This document shows, in pieces, positions 7,861 through 15,139 of a stretch of DNA of 20,801 nt; position 1 is the stretch's first letter, and every line of letters starts with the position of its first letter. Origin of the DNA: Neisseriaceae bacterium (GTDB taxonomy: Bacteria; Pseudomonadota; Gammaproteobacteria; Burkholderiales; UBA11063). The stretch covers positions 1-20,801 of the forward strand of contig DAHXMX010000003.1 of the NCBI GenBank assembly GCA_027371515.1, in the 5' to 3' direction. The position numbers and the translations under genes were made by a program. Below the pieces are notes generated by a model. It was not told where the DNA came from and made no database searches. It saw nothing but the letters and a program-made list of their open reading frames with translations.

Positions 7861-8303
7861 TTACTATTTATACTGATGGTGCTTGTCGCGGTAACCCAGG
7901 CCTTGGTAGCTATGCCGCTATTCTTAGTTACAAGAGTTATCATAAAGAAATAAGTGGCATTGAGGAAAATACTACCAATAATCGCATGGAATTAAGAGCA
8001 GTTATTGAAGCACTAAAAATCCTGAAACGCAAATGTACTATTCAAATATATACTGATAGTCAATATGTGCAAAAAGGTATCACTGAATGGATTCATAATT
8101 GGCGTACCAAAAACTATAAAAATATTAAAAATTCTGACTTATGGCAAGAACTAGACATGATTTCAAAACAACATAATATAACTTGGAATTGGGTGCGTGG
8201 GCATAATGGAAACGTTAATAATGAGCTTGCTGATAAGCTTGCAAACATTGCACTTGATAATTATTTAACTAGAAATAAAGATGTTACTAACATCATAAAA
8301 TAG
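7845..8303 (+). CDS. rnhA: Ribonuclease HI
   Basis: Degrades the RNA strand of RNA-DNA hybrids (R-loops, primers). The 152 residues match E. coli RNase HI (155). All catalytic residues are visible: Asp11 in YTDGACRGNPG, Glu49 in TTNNRMELRA, Asp71 in YTDSQYV, His120 in RGHNG and Asp130 in NELADKLA. The basic handle WIHNWRTKNYKNIKN is present. It starts inside the yafS 3' end with a 16-nt overlap, suggesting coupling. It is convergent with mltB, with only 6 bp between the stop codons and no hairpin terminator, so the two transcripts probably overlap. Confidence 0.97.
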   Translation: MQNEIVTIYTDGACRGNPGLGSYAAILSYKSYHKEISGIEENTTNNRMELRAVIEALKILKRKCTIQIYTDSQYVQKGITEWIHNWRTKNYKNIKNSDLWQELDMISKQHNITWNWVRGHNGNVNNELADKLANIALDNYLTRNKDVTNIIK

Positions 8304-8309
8304 GTCTTA

Positions 8310-9332
8310 TTATTTACAATTAGATTTTTCTACTTGTTTAATAACAGCAACACCTAATTGATACACAGCCATAGAATATTTTAGACTATGATTATATGAA
8401 AATAATACATAATAATTATGTAAAGCTATGTAAGCATTTTTATCGTATGAATCACTTAAAGTAATTAAGTCACCAGTTTGTGAAAGATTAACTGATGATT
8501 TAAACTTTACCCCATTTTGTTTAAATATAGACAATTTATATGCAGGTTTCATTTGATTGCATTTTAAATTCTGACAAGTCGCTATAGTACGCGTAACATT
8601 TAAATATACTGGCTGACCTTTTTCCCACCCATGTTCTTTGATATAATTTGCGACGCTTAAAATTGCATCTCGTGCTATATATAAATTCGGTGGGGTACTA
8701 CTATTACCACTTACCGCAAATTTCATATATGAACTTGGCATAAACTGTGATAAACCAAAACCACCATCAATAGAGCCTTTCATGTTTGTTGGTTCTAAAT
8801 TATATTGATAACACATTAATAAATATTGCGCCAATTCATCTTGGAAAAAAGCGCGTCTACGTTCCACGTTAAATGCAATTGTAGCTATAGCATCCAATAC
8901 TCTAAAATTACCAGTAAAACCCCCATAAGACGTTTCAACACCAATTATACCCACCATAACTTGCTCTGGAACACCATAAGTCTTGGCAGCTAATTTAAGT
9001 GCCTGTCTATTTTTACATACAAAATTTACTCCATTATTAATCATGATTGGATTTAAAAACTGCGATCTGTATTTTGCCCATGATTTAACAATATGTTTTT
9101 TTTTATTTTGAATATATGACATTTGTGAAAGATAGCTATCTTCCTGGAACTTTGCTTTTGCTAATGAATCTCTAATATATTCAGGCGGTAATTTATATTT
9201 TAAAGAAAATTTTTGAATAAAATCATCCAATTGACGTTGAGTATAAACATTAGTATCAGCGAATGCATTATTTATAATAATGCATCCACATAAAATAATA
9301 CTGATTTTACGTAACATAAAATTATTTTTCAT
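8310..9332 (-). CDS. mltB: Lytic murein transglycosylase B family protein
   Basis: Periplasmic enzyme (transglycosylase family 3) that cleaves the MurNAc-GlcNAc bond of peptidoglycan with 1,6-anhydro-MurNAc formation. It has about 340 residues. The catalytic Glu is in IIGVETSYGGFTGN (Glu about 133). The family segments GSIDGGFGLSQFMPSSY (about 186-202) and ARDAILSVANYIKEHGW are clear. Residues 1-26 form a signal peptide ending NNAFA. The segment ILCGC could be an atypical lipobox, so membrane anchoring is undecided. Start choice is uncertain: the ATG at 9332 (GGG just before, overlap with galE) gives a normal signal peptide. The ATG at 9317 lies after the galE stop but lacks a Shine-Dalgarno sequence. 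The longer reading from 9386 is unlikely. Confidence 0.92.
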   Translation of the reverse strand: MKNNFMLRKISIILCGCIIINNAFADTNVYTQRQLDDFIQKFSLKYKLPPEYIRDSLAKAKFQEDSYLSQMSYIQNKKKHIVKSWAKYRSQFLNPIMINNGVNFVCKNRQALKLAAKTYGVPEQVMVGIIGVETSYGGFTGNFRVLDAIATIAFNVERRRAFFQDELAQYLLMCYQYNLEPTNMKGSIDGGFGLSQFMPSSYMKFAVSGNSSTPPNLYIARDAILSVANYIKEHGWEKGQPVYLNVTRTIATCQNLKCNQMKPAYKLSIFKQNGVKFKSSVNLSQTGDLITLSDSYDKNAYIALHNYYVLFSYNHSLKYSMAVYQLGVAVIKQVEKSNCK

Positions 9333-10344
9333 ACCCATTAGGATTATTAGATTGCCATTTCCAACTATCGTTACACATATCATCAAGATTATATTGTGCT
9401 TTAAAACCTATCGTTTTATATGCATGGTCACAATTTGCATAAGATACAGCAACATCTCCAGCACGCCTTGGACATATTTTATATAATAACTCACGACCAC
9501 ATGCACGACTATATGATTTAATAACATCAATCACTGAATAGCCACGCCCAGTTCCAAGATTAGTAATCAATACCTGACCTTGATTTTTGTATAAATAATC
9601 AAGTGCCAAAATATGACCATTTGATAAATCAAGCACATGAATATAATCACGAACTCCCGTACCATCATATGTATCATAATCATTACCAAATACATTTACA
9701 TACTCACGAGTTCCAATCGCCACTTGTGAAATATATGGCATAAGATTATTAGGGATACCCTTAGGATCTTCTCCCAATATACCTGATTTATGCGCCCCAA
9801 CTGGATTAAAATAACGTAATATTGCTACAGTAAAACTATTGTCTGCAACATGTAAATCACGTAAAATCTGCTCTGTAATAAGCTTACTCCAACCATATGG
9901 ATTGGTCGCACTAGTTGGAAAAGATTCATCTACTGGAACTGTTTTAGGATTACCATAAACTGTTGATGATGAACTAAAAACTATGTTTTTAACATTATAT
10001 TTTTGCATGATTTGAAATAATATAATGCTACCAGATATATTGTTATAATAATAATCAAGTGGTTTTTCAACCGACTCACCTACCGCTTTAAAAGCTGCAA
10101 AATGTATAACTGCATCAATTTTATTATTTGCAAAAACATCTTCCAAACCTTCACGATCTAAAATATCAAGCTTATAAAATAAAGGCATAACACCAGTAAT
10201 TATTTTAATACGATTTAAAACTTCAATTGATGAGTTGGCTAAATTATCAACGATAATTACATTGCTGCCATGATTAATTAAATCAACCACAGTATGCGAA
10301 CCAATATACCCACAACCACCGGTTACTAATACTGTTTTTTTCAT
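9322..10344 (-). CDS. galE: UDP-glucose 4-epimerase
   Basis: NAD-dependent epimerase that interconverts UDP-glucose and UDP-galactose, supplying sugars for lipopolysaccharide and other surface glycans. The 340 residues match E. coli GalE (338). The Rossmann NAD loop GGCGYIGSH spans 9-17, and the active-site Tyr150-X3-Lys154 pair lies in YGWSK. The signatures HFAAFKAVGESVEKP, SSSSTVYG, RYFNPVGAH and RDYIHVLDL are all present. AAGGAG lies about 8 nt before the ATG at 10344. The ATG overlaps the stop of the preceding dsbC paralogue (ATGA, 4 nt). No other galactose-utilisation gene is nearby, so a role in glycan assembly rather than catabolism is inferred. Confidence 0.97.
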   Translation of the reverse strand: MKKTVLVTGGCGYIGSHTVVDLINHGSNVIIVDNLANSSIEVLNRIKIITGVMPLFYKLDILDREGLEDVFANNKIDAVIHFAAFKAVGESVEKPLDYYYNNISGSIILFQIMQKYNVKNIVFSSSSTVYGNPKTVPVDESFPTSATNPYGWSKLITEQILRDLHVADNSFTVAILRYFNPVGAHKSGILGEDPKGIPNNLMPYISQVAIGTREYVNVFGNDYDTYDGTGVRDYIHVLDLSNGHILALDYLYKNQGQVLITNLGTGRGYSVIDVIKSYSRACGRELLYKICPRRAGDVAVSYANCDHAYKTIGFKAQYNLDDMCNDSWKWQSNNPNGYEK

Positions 10345-11120
10345 TTTTGTGCTCCTTTTGATGTCGATTCTACTAATTTCTGCTTAGTTACCACTGTAGA
10401 TTCTTGAATTAATTTATTTAAATAATCCACTGGTACTAACCCTGATATTAACTTACCATTAGGTAATACGATAGTTGGAGTTGCGTCTACTCCGTACTTA
10501 TTAGCTACATTAATCATGGTATCTAACTTTTTAGAACTATTACAATCTACTCTTTTTGGTAATTGTATACCTTTATTCATATATTCAACAAATGTTGCAT
10601 CTGGATTTTCAGCACAAAGTATTTTTTTAGAATCGCTAATTGCATTTTTGTGTATCGGTAACGGGTATAAGAAATAATATACAGTTATATTATTTAATTT
10701 AGATATGGTATCTTGTTCTAAACGCTGACAAAATGGACAATCTGGATCAGTAAATACTACCAATCTATTATCACCATTACCAATTACTCGACGAATTGCA
10801 ATAGTTAATGGTAAATCATCTATATTAACAACACTTAACTCCTGAACTGTTGCCTCCGTTAAACTTTTTTTAGTATTTAAATCTACTAAATTACCCAAAA
10901 ATGCATAATTCCCACTACTATCTACATAAAACACCTTATGTCCAGAGAATACTTGATATATATTGGGTACAACAGATGGAGTAACTCGATCTACTTTGAG
11001 TTCAGGTAAACTCACTTTTAATTTATTTCTAATGTTATCAACTGTAGTATCAGCAAATGAACTATATATTAAAAAAATAGCCACAAAAGCTAAAAAAAAT
11101 TTTCTAAGCAACAAAACCAT
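10341..11120 (-). CDS. dsbC: Thiol:disulphide interchange protein DsbC, secreted copy
   Basis: Periplasmic disulphide isomerase with an N-terminal dimerisation domain and a C-terminal thioredoxin fold. From the ATG at 11120 a signal peptide MVLLLRKFFLAFVAIFLIYSSFA is followed by a DsbC dimerisation domain (FSGHKVFYVDSSGNYAFLGNLVD). The active site is CPFC at about 128-131, in FTDPDCPFCQRLE. A second cysteine pair (KILC and RVDC regions) matches the structural disulphide of DsbC. The cis-proline loop GVDATPTIVLPNG is present. An in-frame ATG at 11165 would add 15 non-signal residues and is unlikely. GGAG is only 1 nt from the 11120 ATG, so the TTG two codons later is also possible. It is paralogous to the neighbour at 11188-11970. 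Confidence 0.9.
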   Translation of the reverse strand: MVLLLRKFFLAFVAIFLIYSSFADTTVDNIRNKLKVSLPELKVDRVTPSVVPNIYQVFSGHKVFYVDSSGNYAFLGNLVDLNTKKSLTEATVQELSVVNIDDLPLTIAIRRVIGNGDNRLVVFTDPDCPFCQRLEQDTISKLNNITVYYFLYPLPIHKNAISDSKKILCAENPDATFVEYMNKGIQLPKRVDCNSSKKLDTMINVANKYGVDATPTIVLPNGKLISGLVPVDYLNKLIQESTVVTKQKLVESTSKGAQK

Positions 11121-11187
11121 ACTCCAAATGCAGATAAGGCCTGAATAATCATATTCAAGCCTCATTTAATAATATCAACAATAATTA

Positions 11188-11970
11188 TTATTTAGCTTGC
11201 GAAGCATTTACATCTACTTTAGGTGACTTGCCTGCAGCAATATCCATTTGAATCATTAATTGATCAGCTGGCAACATACCTGGCAGTAGTTGACCATTTT
11301 CTAAAACAATCGCTGGAGTACCATCAATTTGTGCTGTCTCCTGACCAAACTTAATAACTTTTTCAAGTTCAGAGATATCACAACTAGTATCCGTTGGTAA
11401 AGGTTTTTTATCTCTCATCCAAGCAGTCCAAGTTGATGATCTATCCTTGCTACACCAAATTTTAATTGCATCAGATTTAGCATTTTTATGCATTGGCAAT
11501 GGAAACATGAATGTATAAATTGTTGTATCTTTTAAATTAGGTACAACTTGTTTTTCAAACATTTGACAATATGGACAGTCAGGATCTGAAAATACCGCAA
11601 TTTTTCTAGAGCCGTTACCATTAACTTCTTTAATAGCCAACTCAAGAGGTAATTTGCTCCAATCTAGTCTACTTAGTTCTTGCATTCTTTGCTCAGTAAT
11701 ACTTTTTTTTGAAGCCACATCTATAACGTTTCCAAAGATAAGATACTTGCCATCATTAGTTACATAAAAAATCTTACGTCCAACTACAACCTCAGAAACA
11801 CCATCAATTGGAGACTTATTGATTGCATCAATTTGTTCAAGACCAGGAATTTCTTTTTTTAATTGTTCTTTTAATTGATCTGGCGTATTACTTGGCTTAT
11901 TACATCCATATAAAGATGCACAAACTAAACCAACGCTTATTATTTTTTTACTTATAGTAGTTAATTTCAT
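11188..11970 (-). CDS. DsbC-family disulphide isomerase, predicted lipoprotein
   Basis: Second DsbC paralogue, 260 residues, with the same domain order as its neighbour. Its signal peptide ends in the lipobox LYGC, giving a lipidated Cys at 23, so the protein should be anchored to a membrane facing the periplasm. The dimerisation domain includes VVVGRKIFYVTNDGKYLIFGNVID. The active site is CPYC at 132-135, in FSDPDCPYCQMFE. The second cysteine pair is at about 173 and 197, and the cis-proline loop reads QIDGTPAIVLENG. AAGGAG lies about 5 nt before the ATG at 11970. It is preceded by a 55-bp gap after the flavin hydroxylase gene and is followed within about 70 bp by the secreted copy. Which copy is the functional equivalent of E. 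coli DsbC cannot be told. Confidence 0.9.
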   Translation of the reverse strand: MKLTTISKKIISVGLVCASLYGCNKPSNTPDQLKEQLKKEIPGLEQIDAINKSPIDGVSEVVVGRKIFYVTNDGKYLIFGNVIDVASKKSITEQRMQELSRLDWSKLPLELAIKEVNGNGSRKIAVFSDPDCPYCQMFEKQVVPNLKDTTIYTFMFPLPMHKNAKSDAIKIWCSKDRSSTWTAWMRDKKPLPTDTSCDISELEKVIKFGQETAQIDGTPAIVLENGQLLPGMLPADQLMIQMDIAAGKSPKVDVNASQAK

Positions 11971-12025
11971 ATTACTCCTTTTTTAACTATATTAAATTAA
12001 ATAACCACCACTACAGACCGCCATT

Positions 12026-13171
12026 TTAATACGATATAGCCTTATTAATCAAATATTTTTTTATTAATGGAATATTATTCACAAGATTTAAACCAGTATT
12101 ACGCAATAATGACAACGTAATATATTTCGATTTGAAAAATAAATGTAAATAATGACAAGTTAATTGCATTTGACGCACCTTAACAATACGCTGTGCATTA
12201 TATCTGTGAAATAAAGATGGCTCACCAAATTGTGATTTAGACATCTTACTTAAAATAGACGCAAGTAACCTAGCATCACCAAAACCTAAATTAACACCCT
12301 GCCCAGCTAAAGGATGAATCGTATGTGCTGCATCACCAATTAATACCACTCTTTTAGCATATACTTTATTTAAAGTATATAAACGCAAAGGAAAAGCAAC
12401 AGGTTTAGAGATTAATTTTAATTTACCTAACTTATAATCACCAAATGAAGCAACATGTTGTTCAAAATCTTCACTATTAAGATTTAATAATTCTTGATAT
12501 TTATCCGTAGACCAAACTATAGATATTTTATTGTTAGACAAAGGCAAAAAAGCTAAAACCGAACCATTTTTAAACCATTGGTATGCAGTATTATTATGCA
12601 CTAGTTCAGTAGTGAAATTGGCAACCACACCGCTATAACCATAATCATATAAATTAGCCTGTATACCAAACTTACTACGTACCATAGAATTAGCACCATC
12701 AGCACCAATTATTAAACTAGTCTGAATAACACCATTATTAGTGTGAATAACGATATTATCAAATACATTTTCTATGTCAATAATCTCATCATACTTAAAC
12801 TCAACATTATCTAATTTTGCTAATTCTTCATATAGCTTATTTTGCAAATTTTTATATTCAATAGTTTTAGATAAGTATAATTCTCTATTTTGTTTGCTAT
12901 CTAATACAAGTTTACTATGTTTATCACCGTATATTTTCATTTGTTCAATAATACCTATACGTTCCTTATCAGGATATACAAATAATCGAGCAAGATAATC
13001 AAGATTTTGAGGTGAAATAGCATATATCCTACTATCAAATTCATCTGTGACTAATTGCTTATACGGTTTTTTTTCAATTATTAAAATCTTAAAATCTGAG
13101 CGCTGTTGGGCCAAGTCAAGAGCAAAAGCACAACCAACTAATCCACCACCAACTAACACAACATCAAACAT
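12026..13171 (-). CDS. UbiH/UbiF/VisC-family FAD-dependent hydroxylase
   Basis: Class A flavoprotein aromatic hydroxylase, probably acting in ubiquinone ring hydroxylation. From the ATG at 13171 it has 381 residues. The dinucleotide-binding motif VGGGLVGC lies near 7-14, DSRIYAISP near 46-54, and the DG motif IGADGANSMVRS at about 155-166. The FAD ribityl motif GDAAHTIHPLAGQGVNLG spans 279-296. All motifs are intact and canonical for the UbiF/UbiI/UbiL group, but position specificity cannot be assigned from motifs. The upstream TTG at 13183 is inside ubiH. The ATG at 13171 has GGGG about 6 nt upstream and lies 1 nt after the ubiH stop, so the two are translationally coupled. Confidence 0.9.
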   Translation of the reverse strand: MFDVVLVGGGLVGCAFALDLAQQRSDFKILIIEKKPYKQLVTDEFDSRIYAISPQNLDYLARLFVYPDKERIGIIEQMKIYGDKHSKLVLDSKQNRELYLSKTIEYKNLQNKLYEELAKLDNVEFKYDEIIDIENVFDNIVIHTNNGVIQTSLIIGADGANSMVRSKFGIQANLYDYGYSGVVANFTTELVHNNTAYQWFKNGSVLAFLPLSNNKISIVWSTDKYQELLNLNSEDFEQHVASFGDYKLGKLKLISKPVAFPLRLYTLNKVYAKRVVLIGDAAHTIHPLAGQGVNLGFGDARLLASILSKMSKSQFGEPSLFHRYNAQRIVKVRQMQLTCHYLHLFFKSKYITLSLLRNTGLNLVNNIPLIKKYLINKAISY

Positions 13172-13172
13172 A

Positions 13173-14291
13173 TCACGCCCCAAAAATCAAACTTTTAGCC
13201 ACATAATTTTGTAACTTTTGACAATTACTTAACCCAATTATACCCAATCCTCTTACATGCCTAATTTTAGGATTATCAATAAATCGAGCTAAAAAATGAG
13301 TAAAATTAACCACACGTTTAGCATCATTAAGTCGGTATGAGTCATATTGTCCTACAACATCATGATAATTGTTAAATCGTTTAATCACAGCATCTAAATC
13401 CATGCAATCTCGGAAACCTAAATTTAATCCTTGAGCTGAAATTGGATGAATAATCTGCGATGAGTTACCAATTAAAACAACTCGATTAAAAGTACGCTTT
13501 TGCGCTACTTGTAATTTTAATGGGAATGAATGTATCTGATTATCTAACTCAAATCCAGCAAAACGATTAATAAAAGATAAATCGCGTAATTTCATATCTA
13601 TATAATCTTTGGTAGTATAATCATGAATATTTTTATTTAAAACAGCCCAAACTAAAACATAATCATTACCGTATGGTAAAAACACCATAGAACCTTCATC
13701 GTCAAACCGTTCATAAGCAATATCATGCTGACATTTATCATGCATATTTAATTTAGCTATTATTGCATATTTATTATAATCATATGTCGTATACTGGACA
13801 TTACTGATTTTTAATTTACCACCTTCTGCAATAATAGCTAAATCACAAGTAATACCAGTCAATACACCATCTGACTCATATTCAATGTAAGTATATTCAC
13901 TTAAAGACTTAACGTCTAACACATTAGCTTCAATTAGTCTAATATTTGGATTACTAGTTGCGCTTTTATATAATCTATCACATAAATCAGTATACTTAAC
14001 GGTAAAACCCAATTGCGGAAGGTTCAAATCTGTAGCCCTAATAGTTGATATACCAAAACCAGAATGTGACATATGGACTTGTTTAATTGAAGTAACAACC
14101 TCCATATCCCATGAATCAATGCTATCTAAAAACAGATAACTTGCATAAGACATAGCTAAAATACGCCCATCACCAGAGTAAGTATTACTGCGATTTAAAA
14201 CAACAACTCGTTTATCTTGTTTTGCTAAAAGTATCGCCATCGACAAACCAATAGGCCCGCCACCTACTATAACTACATCATTATGCAACAT
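13173..14291 (-). CDS. ubiH: UbiH-like 2-octaprenyl-6-methoxyphenol hydroxylase
   Basis: Flavin hydroxylase of ubiquinone synthesis, 372 residues from the ATG at 14291. The FAD-binding VIVGGGPIG motif lies near 7-15, and GRILAMSYASYLFL follows. The later motifs are UbiH-specific variants: the DG motif is IIAEGG instead of ADG, and the FAD motif is IGNSSQIIHPISAQGLNLG (about 273-291), with GN in place of GD. E. coli UbiH also has GN here, which supports UbiH over the other homologues. SAQG in place of AGQG is less usual. A TTG at 14306 would add five residues but is disfavoured. It is the first gene of the minus-strand unit and diverges from pyrH. Confidence 0.87.
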   Translation of the reverse strand: MLHNDVVIVGGGPIGLSMAILLAKQDKRVVVLNRSNTYSGDGRILAMSYASYLFLDSIDSWDMEVVTSIKQVHMSHSGFGISTIRATDLNLPQLGFTVKYTDLCDRLYKSATSNPNIRLIEANVLDVKSLSEYTYIEYESDGVLTGITCDLAIIAEGGKLKISNVQYTTYDYNKYAIIAKLNMHDKCQHDIAYERFDDEGSMVFLPYGNDYVLVWAVLNKNIHDYTTKDYIDMKLRDLSFINRFAGFELDNQIHSFPLKLQVAQKRTFNRVVLIGNSSQIIHPISAQGLNLGFRDCMDLDAVIKRFNNYHDVVGQYDSYRLNDAKRVVNFTHFLARFIDNPKIRHVRGLGIIGLSNCQKLQNYVAKSLIFGA

Positions 14292-14335
14292 AAATATCTC
14301 ATCCAACTATTTAACATTATTATCTAAATTACAAT

Positions 14336-14341
14336 ATTATA
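14336..14341 (-). promoter_or_regulatory. Extended -10 promoter for the ubiH operon
   Basis: The minus strand reads TGCTATAAT, a perfect extended -10, 45 bp before the ubiH ATG. No convincing -35 is visible, as is common for extended -10 promoters. It faces away from the pyrH -10 at 14364-14369. Confidence 0.55.
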
Positions 14342-14363
14342 GCAAAAAAAGTCCATTTATTGT

Positions 14364-14369
14364 TATAAT
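14364..14369 (+). promoter_or_regulatory. Extended -10 promoter for pyrH-guaA
   Basis: The plus strand reads TGTTATAAT, a perfect extended -10, about 43 bp before the pyrH ATG. No good -35 hexamer lies 16-18 bp upstream. Its core and the ubiH -10 are only 22 bp apart, so the two polymerase footprints must overlap. Confidence 0.55.
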
Positions 14370-14412
14370 AAGGTCTTTATTTCATATATTGATATATTAA
14401 ATTGAGGATTAC

Positions 14413-15129
14413 ATGAGTACAGCTAAATACAAGCGCATATTACTAAAGTTATCAGGTGAAGCATTAATGGGAGATACTTCAAATATGTTCGACAAACGAA
14501 CTTTAGACTGTATGATTTCTCAAATAGAAAATCTAATTAAACTAAACATTAAAATTGGCATAGTTATTGGTGGTGGCAACATATTTCGTGGAGTTAATGG
14601 TAAAGAATTAGGATTACAAAGAGCAAATGCAGATAGCATGGGTATGCTTGCAACTATTATGAATGGAATTGCATTAAAAGACTTTTTAGCTAATCGCAAA
14701 ATTAAAGCAAAATTATATTCAGCACTCGCAGTCCAAAATATAGCAAAAGGATATAGTCGCGATAGCATGCTTAGTAGACTAGAAGATGGTAATATAATTA
14801 TCTTTGCAGGTGGGACAGGAAATCCTTTTTTCACTACAGATAGTAGCGCAGCTCTTCGTGCTATTGAAATGAATGCCGATTTATTAATAAAAGCTACCAA
14901 AGTGGATGGCGTATTTGATAAAGATCCTAAACAATATAGCGATGCAATTAGATATTCTAAACTTACTTTTGATGAAGCAATTAATAAAAAATTAAAAGTT
15001 ATGGATATCTCGGCATTTGATTTGTGCCGTGAACATAACATAGATATAAATGTATGTAATATATTTAATCCAAACTCGTTACAAGATGTTGTTTTAGGTC
15101 TTGATCAAGGTACAATAATTCATAACTAA
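14413..15129 (+). CDS. pyrH: UMP kinase
   Basis: Hexameric amino-acid-kinase-fold enzyme that phosphorylates UMP to UDP, normally GTP-activated and UTP-inhibited. The 238 residues match the family (about 240). The signatures KRILLKLSGEALMG, IGIVIGGGNIFRG (about 48-60), DSMGMLATIMNGIAL, IIFAGGTGNPFFTTDSSAALRA and KVDGVFDKDP are all present. GAGG lies about 6 nt before the ATG. It is followed 10 bp later by guaA, forming a nucleotide-synthesis pair. The usual proteobacterial neighbours rpsB, tsf and frr are not beside it. Confidence 0.98.
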   Translation: MSTAKYKRILLKLSGEALMGDTSNMFDKRTLDCMISQIENLIKLNIKIGIVIGGGNIFRGVNGKELGLQRANADSMGMLATIMNGIALKDFLANRKIKAKLYSALAVQNIAKGYSRDSMLSRLEDGNIIIFAGGTGNPFFTTDSSAALRAIEMNADLLIKATKVDGVFDKDPKQYSDAIRYSKLTFDEAINKKLKVMDISAFDLCREHNIDINVCNIFNPNSLQDVVLGLDQGTIIHN

Positions 15130-15139
15130 GGATTTCAAT

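Noticed and set aside
9317..9386. Longer MltB starting at 9386
   Set aside because: The added residues overlap the conserved galE C-terminus and would bury the signal peptide; starts at 9332 or 9317 are more natural.
14520..15041. 173-codon open frame antisense to pyrH
   Set aside because: It lies entirely opposite a highly conserved pyrH coding sequence. It has no ribosome-binding site or recognisable domain, and its composition fits a mirrored AT-rich gene.
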